Shown in pieces: positions 25,001 to 38,018 of a stretch of 64,000 nt of DNA. The notes under the pieces were generated by a model. That model was not told the origin of the DNA. It saw nothing but the letters and a program-made list of their open reading frames with translations, and did not search any database. Within the stretch, counting starts at the first letter, position 1, and each line of letters begins with the position of its first letter. The stretch is from Geosiphon pyriformis (lineage: Eukaryota > Glomeromycota > Glomeromycetes > Archaeosporales > Geosiphonaceae). The DNA is taken from positions 1,039,187 through 1,103,186 of the forward strand of contig JAAOMT010000003.1 of the NCBI GenBank assembly GCA_016748015.1. The letters run 5' to 3'. The translations under genes and the position numbers were made by a program.

Positions 25001-27289
25001 ATATATATTACAAACTAATTTTTTATTAATAATAATATATTTATAAATAATAAAAAACAAGTATTATTTTTATTAATTTAAAAATTAAAGTAACAAATCT
25101 GTTTATTTGTAATAATTTTATTAATATTATTAAGATAAATAAGTTATATAAGTATTTAGTTATTATGTTTTTACAAAAAATTTAAATGTTTTTAATTTAA
25201 AAAAACAGTTTAAGATATTAAATTTTTTTGTAATAATTATTATAAATTTTGTTAAATATTTTTTAATAAATATTATGAATTTGTATAAAAAATTTAAATT
25301 TATTATAAATAATATTAAAATATATTTGTTTTTAAATAATAATAATTTACTGTTTAAAGTTTTAAAATTTTTTGTAATAATTACAATTATATTAAATCTA
25401 ATTTTAAAATAACATTTAAATAGAATTTTTAATAAAATTTTTTTTATTTAAAGCCAAAAAAATGCTTTAAAATTAACAAAAAACTGGTTTTTAATTATTT
25501 TAATTAAAAAAAGTGTTTTTATAAAATGCTGTTAAACAGTTTTTATAGTTATAAATATATTATTAATAAAAATAAACAATAATATACAATTTTATTATTA
25601 TCTTTATTTATAATATTATTGCTTAAAATATTATTAAATGTTTTAAAAAATAAAGATACAAAAAAAAAAAGTTTTTTAAGTTATAATAATTAATATAAAC
25701 AAAATTTTTTGTAATAAATTTTTAAAATAATATTTAATAAAAATTTTGCTAAAATAATATAAAATAATTTTAAATAATTTAAGTAATTAATTATATATAA
25801 TTTTATTATTATTATTATTATTATTTAATAAATAAAATCTAATTATAATTTAGTATAATACATTAAATTAAATAATCTAAATAAAATATAAATCATGTAT
25901 TTTCTATATATAATTAGCTACTATTATCCAAGTAGAAAAACAAATTTAAAAAATATTGAAAAAACATAATTAAAAACATGATAACTTAAAAAAAATATAA
26001 TAATACAAAATAATACAGAATAATATAATAACTCAAAATAACATAAAATAATACACAATAATATAAAACAGCACAGAATAATTAATTATAATATAAAATA
26101 ACTAGTTTTAGTATAAAAGAATAAAACAATAACAAAAATAGCAAGCAATAACTAATAATAACAAGCAATTAAAAACAATCTTGTAAAATTAAAATATGTA
26201 TAAAAATAAATAGTTTTAGCAAAAACAAATAGAAACAAATAAAAAAAACAAAAATATATCTTTTTACTTACATCTCTTAGATTTACTTTATCTATATATC
26301 TATATTATCTCAAATAAAAAAAATATTTGAAACCAAAATTTCTTATATATAATTTATAAATTTCATGTTTAAACCAAATTAATCATTCTTTTATTTTTGT
26401 TTTTGACCAAATGTTTTTAGCATAAAAATTATCTTAAACAATAATAACTTGAACTAATTATTTTTAATTACAGCAATTAACAATATTAAATTCTTTTATT
26501 TTATTTTATTTTATTTTATTTTTTTTTCTGTTGTAAAGCAATAATTTTGTAAAATTGACTGTTTAGAAATAGACTTTATAATAGCTTGATAAAAGAGAGA
26601 AGTTTTTCTTAAGATTGAATATTAATATTATTTTATTAGCTTATTAAAAAAGTAAAAAGACACTACCAGACTCTAACAACTACACTTAACTAATTCAAAA
26701 AAGATAGTTTACATATTTAAGCCACAAACAGCCAAAACACTTCTTTGTATCTTAATACCAAAAAACTTTACAGGTAAAATTAACAAAAACTTTTAAAAAC
26801 TAATATTACTAACTTATCTTAAATATTTAGAATAGAAACTTTCAAGCTCCTATTATTCAAATTTAGAGCACTAAATATTATTACTATATTCCAACAAATT
26901 TATCTATAATACCATTTAAACCAGTTAAAACAACATTATATTAAAACAAAAAAGGCTAGAAGTAAGTTCAGTCCATAAATATTCTCAATAATATTATTCA
27001 AATTTTTAAAGTTAAAGATAAATTCATTAAAAAACAACTTAATTGTTTTAATACTACTTCTAATTTTAGTATTTAATATATATTACAAAACAATAATATG
27101 CTTAATAATATCTTTATTTAACAAAAAAACTTTGTAGTTAATATTTTATTATAGTTTATTTTATCAAAGTTAACTTTAGACTTAAAATATATAAAGTTTT
27201 TAGAAACATTAATTAAAAAATTAGAAAAATTATTAATAGCAAATTTTATAATAAGTAAATTTTTTTCTACTTAAAAAGTTTTATCAATA
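22051..27289. other. Long AT-rich block without recognisable genes
   Basis: Over 5 kb of nearly pure A/T with short frames only. Visible items are AT, ATT and TTTTA microsatellites (for example near 22370, 25800 and 26490), and a C-containing stretch at 25930-26260 rich in ATAATA/AACAAG words that could be a decayed LTR or leader. No domain, RNA gene or clear terminal repeat was recognised. Confidence 0.5.
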
Positions 27290-29552
27290 TAATTATTTAA
27301 AAAACAAATAATTAAAATAACCAAAAAACCAATAAGTTTAACAATAAATTTTTTCAGAATAATCAAGATAAAGATTTAAAATTTCAAGAAATTCAATCTG
27401 GTTCTAATTAAAAAATTAACAAAAAATAAAACTAAAAAGGCAGCAAAAAAAGAAGCAAAAGTCTTAGTATAAGACTTTTTACTAACAAAAAAAGACACAA
27501 AAAACTTAAAGTTAACAACAAATTTAAAAAATAACTTAAAGGAAAAGAATAAAAACACTTTACAATTAGCAAACAAATAATTTAAACTTTAGTATTTGTA
27601 ATAACAATAATATCCAGAAGTTTTTTACCAAATATAATATTTATATAAAGTATTAGTTTTTATTATAGTAAGTTTTGGCATTCCTTAAAACTTAAAAATA
27701 ATAATAGCAAAGTATTAGTTATAATAAAAATTAGAAAAACAAAGAATAAAACAAATATGATTACCAACTTAAAAAATCATATTATTGATTTCAAAAACAG
27801 TATAATTGAATAGAAAATTAAACAATTTGGTTTTAAAAAAATCTTTTAAGATAATAATTTCTTTTTAATTAAAAAGAAAAAAAATTTGAATACTGTTTTT
27901 TTTATTAATACAAACTAATTATTAAGAGTAACAAGAGCAGAAAAAAAGTTCTTAAAATTAATAACAACATATTGTTACAAGTTAATAACCTTTAATTTAA
28001 CAGAAATAACAACACTAAAAATACAAAAAACATTTTTAATGTTATTAAGAAATATGTTAAAAAGATATTACAAAGTACAACAAAGTAAAAAAAAAAAAAA
28101 AAAAAGTTATTACAAACGATTTTGCAATTTTAAGTATAGTAAAAAAAACCACTAATAAAAACTATTCATTTAAAATATTTTTGATAACTGAAAATTGTTT
28201 CTTAAGTATTATTAGAAACAGTATTAAAAAACAGAAAAACAAAAATTAATTCAGTTTTTATTTAATCAGTCTAATTTTTAAAATTAAGCAACCTAATAGA
28301 TTGTTTTGCTTTTAAAATCAATAATAATCTGTTAAAAAACATTATATTTAATAATACAGCTAATAATTAATCTTAATTTATCTTAAAAAACATATTGTTG
28401 TTGTTGTTGTTATTGTTTATATTAAAAAAATAACTGATTGCTATTGAGAAAATTTTATTCAAAATTTTATTTAAAATTACAAAAAAGTTTAGTATAATAA
28501 TAACAGATATAAATAATTATTGTTGTTTTTAGTCTTTTTAATTATTTACAAAGAAATAGTAGTATTAATAGTAATAATAAAAAAAACTAACTTGTTAACT
28601 AGTCTGTTGTAAAAAAAATCACCAATAAAAACTTTAATAATAGCAATTAAAAAATTTTTAAAAGCAAATTTTACATAAAACAACTTAATATTGTTTTTGA
28701 AAATTAACTTATATTCAACAAAATTAGACAGCAAATAAAACAAAAAATTTATTAATACCAATTTGATTTTAAAAGTAATATTAAGCATTAAAGTAAAAAT
28801 TATTTATTCAAAAAATTTTTAATAATTGAAAATAGTTTCTTAAGTATTATTAGAGACAATATTAAAAAACAAAAAAGCAAAAATTAATTCAGTTTTTATT
28901 TAATTAGTTTAATCTTTAAGATTAAGCAACTTAATAAGTTGTTTTGTTTTTAGAATTAATAATAATTTGCTAAAAAACACCATATTTAATAATACAATCA
29001 ATAGTTAATTTTGATTTATTTTGAAAAACATGCTGTTGTTATTATTGTTTATATTAAAAAGATAACTAATTGTTGTTGAAAAAATTTTATCTAAAATTTT
29101 ATTTAGAATTACAAAAAAGTTTAATATAATAATAATAGATACAAATAACTGCTGCTGTTTTTTTAATTTTTTGGTCTTTTGATTATTTACAAAAAAATAA
29201 TATTATTAATAATAATAATAAAAAAGATCAGCTTATTAACTAGTTTGTTGTTAAATATTTTTAAATTCTTAAAAAAAATAAAAACAACACTAAAACTAAT
29301 TTGTGTGTATTTCTTAAAAAAAACTTTGACTGAAAAAAAACCATTAGCCAAAGATAAAAAAAATGTTTTAAAAGCTACCAAAAACAGCTTTTTACTATTA
29401 ATATTTAAAAAAAATTATTAGAATGTTTTGTCTAATTGTTTTGATAATAAAAAAATTTTTTTTTGTTAAAACTTTATTAATTACTATAGAAAAAGTAATG
29501 TTTAAACCTTTTTTATTTTGGTTGTGGTTATAAAAATAAAAAAAAGAAAGAG
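27290..29552 (-). repeat. AT-rich dispersed repeat, copy C (inverted)
   Basis: Read on the minus strand it starts at 29552 with ACTCTTTCTTTTTTTTATTT and follows the same order as copies A and B. The best preserved frames are 28788-28546 (NITFKIKLVLINFLFYLL block, matching copy A near 12592) and 27576-27376, a Phe/Ser/Lys-rich segment. On the plus strand C exceeds G here, the reverse of copies A and B, so the bias follows element orientation. It lies 28 bp from the TSD of the minus LINE. Confidence 0.65.
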
Positions 29553-29580
29553 TTTTTTATATATAATTTGTATATTATTT

Positions 29581-29593
29581 AAATTTAATATAT
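29581..29593 (+). repeat. Target-site duplication of the minus LINE, left copy
   Basis: AAATTTAATATAT, repeated exactly at 36398-36410. Confidence 0.85.
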
Positions 29594-29723
29594 TTTTTTT
29601 TTAACATTTATTGAGTGAAGTCCAAACACTACCTAATGCTATACATCAAATAATTGATCTAAATTAGGCATAAATTATGCACTTTCTACACATGACTAGC
29701 CACTCAGGCCAATCAGAACAACA

Positions 29724-32700
29724 TTATGTACCTATATGAATGGAAACTGCATTTAAAGCACCAGAAATGAACAAACTAAATTTACGCAAACCAAATCTAA
29801 TACTCAATACATCATCAATACCCAACAACCTAACAACCCCAGCTGAATACAGGGAAGATAGACCAGAAATAGAAACTGGCATAGAACCATTTCGAGAAAT
29901 TAACCCATGTTTCTCCATAAAGACACAATGTTTGACATGGACCAACCAAATTTCATCTCTAAAAGCCAGGCAAAAATCATGGACAAAGTCCACAATTTTC
30001 ACACTAGCAAATTCCAGATCACCAAAAACAGAAACCGCCTCAAAAAACCAATCATTAAAAACAAAGCCTTTGCACAGAGCAACATGCATTAAGATGTCAA
30101 AAACGCATGAAAAAAGAGTTTGCAGCATGTGAGAAGAAGGACAATGAAGGCCAGAAATACCTTCCCATTTAACTGCAAAATCACCAAGCAGCCGATCAAG
30201 ACTAGCAAAGTCAGAATCACAGGAAAAAACATGGTCTGAGACCTCTACACATCCACAATACAAACAAACCACATTAGGGTAACTCCTATTATAGAGGCAT
30301 TTGCAAACAGCCACAGCAGTCTACAATGCAGAATCTTTATAAAGTATGTACATAAATCAGCAGTCCATTTATTAGTGAAACCAGCAGCCATGTGTAAATC
30401 AGGATGCTAAACAGAAGAAGACCTGCACCAATTGATATCACCGAGCAATTTGCCAGCGACAACTCTAGTACCCGAACCAAAACTCCAATGCAAACAGTGA
30501 ATGGACTGATAAATATTATGCACAAAATGCCTAGAATTACCCGAAACAGGACTACCACCAGCCAGGATAAACTGCTCATCCAGCTGGAGGGAGGGGAAGA
30601 ACCAAATCAGAAAGAGCCGCACGGCCAGCTAGTTCATCAGTTCGGTCATTACCTATAACACCAAAATGTCTCTTAACTTTACACTAGTTGACATCCAACC
30701 TCTTAGCATAAACAAGATTAGTAATATGACGACGCTCTACCCAACAACTATTCTGAAAATCTGGATGCACCAAACCCAATTCTGACCTGCAGATGTCTAA
30801 TGTGGCCTGACTATCCGAAAATAAGCAAACTTTGCTAACTGCAAGAACACATTCAAGAGCGAGTGCAATAGCTTGCAATTCCACCAAAGTAGATGACAAC
30901 AAACCCGAAACCTTAACACCCAAACCCATATTAATATCATTAAAGAAAACTGCCACACCTGATTTAACACTGAGAGTACCCAAACCAGCCAAGGATCTAT
31001 TGGTATAAACTAAAAGACTATCAGCATCCAATCCCAATAACTGATTACAAACCAAGTCAAAATCAGTGGATTTCAAGACATTAGAAGCAAAAGAAACACC
31101 TACCAAACAGTCATGAACAGAAAAAAATGACTCTGCACTGCCAAGATAACCAACAGAAACACTAAACCAATCAGGAATAGGGCCACATGGGTCCAGCCTT
31201 TTCCAACACTTGAAAGTCTTCCAATCAAAAGCAAGACTATTGTAATGATGCAATTGTTCTATAAAGGCAATTCCATACCACCGAAGTGAGGAGAAACATT
31301 TAGAAAATTTCACCTCTCTAAGAACCAAAGACATAGAAGTACCATGAGAGAATTGGAATGCACTGGGGCCGAAACTACTAAAAGATAAACCACAATTGGC
31401 AAAAATATGAACCACACCAGCCAGAAAATTGTTTGAGAGATTCAAATTTAAACGAGTCAGGGAGACCAAAGGGTGCACAGAACGCCAGCTCAGAGCCTAT
31501 AAATTATAAGATCTATGGAGAAACAAACGACCCAGAATTCCAACAGCATTGGCAAAACACACTATGGACGCCAATTTACTTTCAGCCTAAATCTGTTTAA
31601 AAGGCTTTAAGCTATAAAGGAAAAGGTAATGAAGAGCATTATTGAGGAAGTCCAAAGGAAGATCTGCTTTGAATTTGAAGCCTTTACAAATCAAAGCATC
31701 TTATTTACAGCAAACACTAAAAGGAACAAAACTAAACTGCATTCTATAACTGATGATGGAGTAAAAAACTGCTGAAACCAAATATGAGAACTGCTTATCA
31801 AAGATGGCCTTCTTCAGGACGAGATTGGTGAAAAACCAGACATCCAAATGCACTTTGGCCAAACTGGACTTTGACAAACCACCTGTAGACAGAAAGATGC
31901 CCAAATACTGATAAGGTTCTCCTTTCTTGGCAATAAAAATAAGTGCACCACTAATCGTTAGAAAGGGGCTTACAACCCTGTAGTTAATGGAAATAGCTAC
32001 TGTTTTATCATTGTTTATTGAAATATCATTAATTCTAAAAAATTCACTAGCAATATTGAGAATGTGTTGTGTTGCAGCCTGACTGCTGCTGACCCAAATT
32101 GTATCATCCACGAAAGCACCAACAGCAAAGAAAGAGGAAAAACCAGCCTGAAGTTCAACATGGCCAGTCTTAACAATGAAATGAGAATTCAACCTGTAAC
32201 CACAAAATTCTTCTTGCCTCTTGACTTCACACAAAAGAGAATTATAAAATATATGCCAGAGAAGAGGTAAGAACACCTCCTCTTGATTGAAACCATCATG
32301 GACTTGATAACCATTAGTTAGGCCAAAGTCAGTCATTATTCTGTTGATTCAGTTATTGTGAATGCCACCAAAAAATTGAATGAACCTGCCACACATTTTA
32401 ATTCTGATCAGACTCCTTTTTAAATGCTCCCAGCCAACAGAATCATAGGCCTTCTTCATATCCTGCAACACCAGCCAAAGCTCACGGTTCTTCTCCAGAG
32501 CATCTTCGACCACAGAGCTGACAGCAAAGATAGGAGACTGTGTCGTTGTATCCTTTAAAACAGAAAAATTGTTCCCATGGAGGACATTGTGAGTACTGCA
32601 TGCCAAAGAAATTCTGTCCGAAAGAATTTTTGAAAGGATCTTACAAGCAGTTTCAATCAAAGCAATGGGTTAGGTGTTTGTAAGAACTTTCTTCCACTCA

Positions 32701-34419
32701 TAAGATTTGGGGATCATAGACATCCAGGCTTCTTTCCAAGGACCAGGAACAGACTCATGGAGCAAACAAGAGTTCAAGAGCACCAACAACATATTCAGAA
32801 CCAATCCATCACAATGCTTCCAAAGCTTGTTTGAAATATCAGACAAACCAGCAGCCTTATCATTAAGCAAGTCCGATACAACACCAAACAACTCAACAGA
32901 ACTAATGGGGTCCATTATTCCCGAAAATGCATCATCAAATACATACTTCCAAGAGTCGGTACTGGCGACACCAATCAGCAGAGACATCAGTAACCAACAC
33001 ACATTTTCTGGTTCAGCCTTCCATAATAACATCTACCTTAGATTTAACTAGACTAGATTTCAAAACCAGTTCATCATCGGCAACCAAGTGATCCAATACC
33101 ACCTTGCAAAAGGGGCGCTTTAGCACACTCCTAATTGTATGATCTTTATTTACCTTAAAACTTTTCATTCTCCTACTAACAGCTGACCTAATATGAGATT
33201 CTTCAGCACACTTCGACTTGGACAATTTAGAGGAACGATACAACTTCCTGACTCTGAACAAGACGGATCTTATGACCTCAAAATATGACTCTAAAAGAAA
33301 AAGAGACTCAACCACAGAAGCATTTGTAGTGTCCAACAAGTTCTACATACCCAGTAATGCAACAAATTCCTTTGAGGAAACCAAACATGATGCTTTAACT
33401 AGCTTAGACACCAAAAGTTCTAACTTGTGAAACTTAGAAGATTTCTTAGTAAACACATTATTATAACTCTTGAACCATTTTTTTTTGAAAACATTATTTG
33501 CCAACAAGCACACAATTTTGTGGATGACATCCCATATAGCATCCAGATCCAGAAACAATAGAGCAGCATCAAACTCACACTTCAACATTGCCGCAGTGGC
33601 AGTAGAAGATTCCTTGAATGCAGCCTATTTGGCAGCCATAGCATCCTTAAAATTGAACTTCCAACGATCCTTATTCGTCTGTTTGCGAAGGGACATCAAA
33701 TTAACATCCAAAAGACCACCCAGACTCACAGAAACAACAACAGTCCTATGATCAGTATCAAAATATTCATCAATTCTGATCACACTACAATCTAAGATTG
33801 TGTTGACCAAGCTTGAAAACACAAACACATAATTAATAGTCTTGGCCACCCCTCAAGAATTGGTTCAAGTCGCATTTTTCCCAAACAAGCTCCCTTCCAA
33901 GGCATTGACCAAACCCAAATCAGAACATTTCCTAAAACTAGTACACCTATGAGAGCCATCTTCATTGAAATCGCCATCCAATATCATGAAAGAGGACTCA
34001 TTAACAGCTTTAGTAATCAAAGAATTTATCTCATTCATTTGTGAAAAACACATAGATACTGAAGCACCAACATACAAACCTAGAATTGACACTGAAAGCC
34101 TATTTTTAAAAAGCAGCTTGACAGACAAAAGATGACCAGGAATCTCAAAAACTTTACATACATGTTTTGCCAGAGTGTTGTTCATAATGATTGCCACACC
34201 AGAACCAAGGTAACCAGAATCCAAACCAGAAACAAAGACCCAAACACCATCAAATTTATTAGCAATCCAAGGCTGAACCTTATCTTTTAACTTTGTCTCA
34301 GTAATAATTGAAACCAAACTGTTCATATTTCTGTGCCAATGTATAATGTCCTCTTGCTTTGCTGAATTGTTCATTCTCCTGACATTACACATGGCAATTT
34401 TCCATACTAAATTATTTAT
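29724..34419 (-). pseudogene. LINE ORF2: EEP endonuclease, RT, RNase H, zinc finger; broken
   Basis: On the minus strand: EEP endonuclease from 34419 (start codon changed to ATA) through 33625, with ETKL, DGDFNEDG near 33970 and DTDHRTV near 33748 preserved. RT follows: LQDMKKAYDSV near 32470 (motif A), NQEEVFLPLLW near 32275 (motif B, with the usual Gly lost) and FVDDTIWV near 32095 (motif C). RNase H near 31040-30684 has VYTNRSL where TDGS is expected, then VELQAI and FSDSQA. The C-terminal CLYCGCVEVSDHVFSC zinc finger is near 30255. Breaks occur near 33850, 33590, 33340, 33010, 32660, 32337, 31700, 31479, 30683 and 30315. The order matches the plus copy exactly. Confidence 0.9.
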
Positions 34420-36256
34420 TGAGAAACAAAAAAGACTGCAGAACCCGAGCCAGTACATATCTGATCTAACTTCTCCAATACCGAACAAACTGAAGCTTTG
34501 AGAGTTATTAACTTCAACTCCAAACAGCCCACTTTTGAAGTCAAGATTTTTGAACTATTCGAACTCAAACTTGAGACACCAGAAGAAACCAAGAAAAGAG
34601 GTAGAACCGCAGACTTAGGTTCATCCAAAACCATATCTGAACCAAATTTCACATCAACCAAACCAGGAACAACCAAGGACTGAGAGGAAGAAGCGAGAGC
34701 CAAGGGCACCAGGTTTAAATTGTCAAGTTTGTCAATAATACCAGACACCTTATCCGTGAGAAGTTCTAAAGAGCACTCCAAAGAAGCAAGACGATTTTCC
34801 AAAAATGAACTAACAGGGTTCACAGGTGATGAGTGACCAGCCACACCTGAAGCACCAGAAGAAGAGCCAAGACCAGGACCAGAACCAAAGTGAGGACCAT
34901 TAGATGAAGAAACCAGAGAGACAATCTGGGTCCATGATTTGCCACCGAATGCAGCTAGTTTAGAAATAGGCACACTCTTTTTCACATACAGCTTGGCCAA
35001 CTGGAGGCGATTCACATCAGAGACAACCCTCTTAAATGACTTGGAAAGAGCAGAAGGGGTTGAGGTTACAGCATTACACTCCAGCACAGAATAATCAAAT
35101 TTCCCATACTGTTTACATCTAACCATGTTTAATCTAGCCCAAGACAGTCTCACTCCACCAAAAATAGGCTCCGTACAAAATGCAGACTCTAATACCTCTT
35201 CATTCTCAAAACAAACCACAGCACAACGAACCCTATTACCAGTGTTCAAGGATCGATTTATGACACAAGTTTTCCCACCAGCTCCCACCAAAAGATTACC
35301 AAGATTATGAGCCATTGTTCCTACCAGCAAAGTAAACAAAAGTGCCCTATACCGATCTCTAGATGCCCATGTCTTACGATCTCTTACAGCTTTGGCCACA
35401 TGCACTGAATCTTTCCCGATTAAGAATGACCACTTAGCTGCCAACTGATCTGCCTAACTCAATTCGGCAAATTCTATTACAGCCTTCTGCCACAGCCCAA
35501 TGAATTGCAATCGGATTGACATCACTTGACCAAATTCAGACACTATGGCAATGATCATTTCTTTTGGCATATTCATGGGAATTTTCTTGATGACTACGGC
35601 CTAATCTGAGTGAACTCCTTGTCTCTTAAGATTACTGTTTACTATGATGTTATTTTTTCTGGCCAATGATGCAGCCTTTTCCATGCTTTCAGATAAAGTA
35701 AATGTCGATCAGATGATCCTTTCAAATTTTGAAAGGGTGGTGGCCCCCCCAAAACCATTGATTATTGAAAATAACTTTCTGATAACCTGAGTCTTGGCCA
35801 TAGCCGACTTCCCCTCCACAGCAAATAGATTGATGTCCAAAGCAAACGACTTCTTCACAGCAACTTCCACTTAAGACTTGACAATTTTAAGGTCTACTCA
35901 TATCTTTTCTAAAGAGAAAGACAAATGGGGAAGAAAAAAACTTCCTCCTCATCATCTATGTCATAACTAATAGAGCTGATAGGGGAATTGATAACTGCAC
36001 CAGTATTGAAACACTTTGCATTGGGTGTATTCATTTGGGAGTCAGACGTGCCATTATTATTAGAGGCTTCTCCATCTGTATCCATGCTAGTAAACTGCCT
36101 GTTCATACAAATAGACCCACTATCTTTGAGATTCTTATTCACACTCGAGAGATTGATATTACCGAGAGACTTTTTAACATTTTGAATTGAACCTCCACCA
36201 ACTGAACCAGTAAACAAGACTCTGGTCAACCTTTTCTTAACACTAGAACCACTCAT
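34416..36256 (-). pseudogene. LINE ORF1 (gag-like), broken
   Basis: Minus-strand ATG at 36256-36254 starts MSGSSVKKRLTRVL, matching the plus copy. The frame is open to 35909 and again at 35444-34416, with shifts and a TAG between. The zinc knuckle near 35112-35071 has decayed to CKQYGKFDYSVLEC: one Cys and the His are both Tyr. The stop at 34418-34416 (TAA) lies where the plus copy has TGA. Translated parts otherwise keep the coiled segment LASLECSLELLTDKVSGI. Confidence 0.85.
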
Positions 36257-36397
36257 AGTGGCAGCTGGTCTGACAACAAAAGGATTTGTTTCTTGTGAAA
36301 TAGTGGAAGACAGTATGCAAAAACAGAAAAAACTTCTTTCAAAATTTGACTCTTTTTCAGGAATTTGGGATGAAGGAGAGAAAGAAGTTTTTTTTTT

Positions 36398-36996
36398 AAA
36401 TTTAATATATAATAATAAATATGTTGTGTAAAAATAATTAATAATTAAACTATATTTTTGGTAAAACAAAATTAATATTAATATTATTAATATTTTAAAT
36501 TTTTTTAATAAATTAAAACATGTATATTAAATTGTATTTAATTATTAATATATAATTATATTATGTTTTTTTCAATTCTTATGATATAAATTTTGGTTTT
36601 GATTGTTTTTTTGCAATTTTATCAAATTTGTTTTGTTTATTTATTTACTGTTAATTTTTTGTTTGGCAATAATCTTTAACAACTTTTTTAAAACATTAAA
36701 TTGTTTGCATTTATCATTAATATTTTTACAATTTTAATAATAATAACAATAATAACAAATTTGCTTATGTTATAACTTTATTAAATATTATCCAAAAACA
36801 TGAAACTATTGTATTTTTTTATATTATGTAAACGAAAAATTTGTTTTGCGTTTTTATGCAGATTTGTGAAATTTTTTTTTATAATTAACCTCAACAAAGA
36901 ATAATAATTATCATTTTACTTTGGCAGATTTTAAATTATGGTTCAAATTGTGGAAATCTTATTGAGGAGCCTTTCTGGAATCATGCATTTGTAATA
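36398..36996. other. TSD right copy and AT-rich 3' flank of LSM3
   Basis: Opens with AAATTTAATATAT at 36398-36410, the right TSD of the minus LINE. The rest is AT-rich with no open frame of interest and includes the 3' flank of LSM3. Confidence 0.65.
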
Positions 36997-37602
36997 CTAT
37001 ATACCTGTCCTTGAAGGTGGTGAAACCTAAATGTAATTTTGATCGGCGATATTTAGAGGCGAACCAAGATCTTTTGGTTAATTGAGGAAACAAAAAAGAG
37101 CTAATTTTGAAAAGGAACCAATTTACCAAAATTACACCATCGCCTCGAACAAACAACATTTCCGAGTTGCGTTTAACAGTCTTCGGAAAATAAACAGTAA
37201 AAAGATAAATGCTATTATTCATTGCCCGAGGAAAATCTGATCGTCCCAATAAGATGTAAATTAACTTACGCGAATAATTTCTTCTTCAGTTTCTTCGTTT
37301 ATTTCCACAATAGTGATGGTTTCCTCCACATCACCCAAGATCATATTCAAGTGACCATCATAAGCCTTTTAATATATCGGTCACGAGAAAAACAAGTGGC
37401 TTAGGCCAAGAAAACAGCCAGAAGGCAAATCGGTTTCAAAATAGGCTTAAATCAAACCAATGATACAGACGTGTAGCTTTCCACGTAACTCTCGATCTCC
37501 TCTTAACTTTACATAAATTCGTTCATCAAGAGATAAACGAACCAAGTCAAGTGGTTCTTGCACTGCATTTGGCTCGTTACTGGTTGCAATTTCTTCAGTC
37601 AT
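36997..37602 (-). CDS. LSM3: U6 snRNA-associated Sm-like protein LSm3
   Basis: Four exons on the minus strand: 37602-37471, 37365-37270, 37180-37127 and 37026-36997, all GT-AG and all in phase 0. Together they give 103 residues, the family's usual length. Sm motif 1 includes [20 protein letters not shown] and [15 protein letters not shown]; Sm motif 2 is [16 protein letters not shown], followed by a short VSPPSRTGI tail. LSm3 is a subunit of the Lsm2-8 ring that binds the U6 snRNA 3' end in the nucleus, and of the Lsm1-7 ring in mRNA decapping and decay. The last exon codes for only nine residues. The gene is divergently arranged with the gene starting at 38019. Confidence 0.95.
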
Positions 37603-38018
37603 TTTCTCTTTCTTTTATTTGGTTAAATGGGTGTAAGTGGATGGATGTTAAAATAATCGGAGAAAAAGAGGTGGCTTGGGAATTTATATATTCAAAAATT
37701 GCTTGTATAAAGTTGGAGAATGTATCAGACACTTTAATGTTTTCTATTATTGGAGAACAGATCAGTGATCGCTTGACGATGTAAAACTTTCCTTAATATG
37801 GCTGTGCAAGTTGTGATTGAGATTTGCGTTACCCATTTTTTGACGAATCTCATTGTTCAAGATTTTTTGTTACCAAAGCCACTTACTAGTTTGTTCGGTG
37901 ACATAAACCCAGCCCTTTTTTTTTATATGTTCTGTACGGTTTATGCGTACCACTGCTTTTTCAGCAGTTCTGTAACTTTTCAATCATCGTATAAAGAATC
38001 AGAATTTTGCCAGTCTAC
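37603..38018. promoter_or_regulatory. Shared intergenic region between divergent genes
   Basis: A 416-bp gap separates the LSM3 start codon (minus) from the start codon of the next gene (plus), so both promoters must lie here or overlap it. It is less AT-rich than the transposon block. No specific factor site was identified. Confidence 0.5.

Larger units (their letters stand above)
29594..36397 (-). mobile_element. LINE retrotransposon, near full length, decayed (minus copy)
   Basis: About 6.80 kb, flanked by a 13-bp perfect duplication. The T run at 29594-29603 is the poly-A tail read on the other strand, and the 5' leader (ACTTCTTTCTCTCCTTCATC on the minus strand) lies near 36370-36390. 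Same family and domain order as the plus copy, in opposite orientation about 9.9 kb away. Stops, frameshifts and lost catalytic residues occur throughout. Confidence 0.93.

Noticed and set aside
22051-27289. AT-rich block considered as mitochondrial insertion or centromere
   Set aside because: No mitochondrial gene fragment or regular tandem satellite could be seen; composition alone is not evidence.
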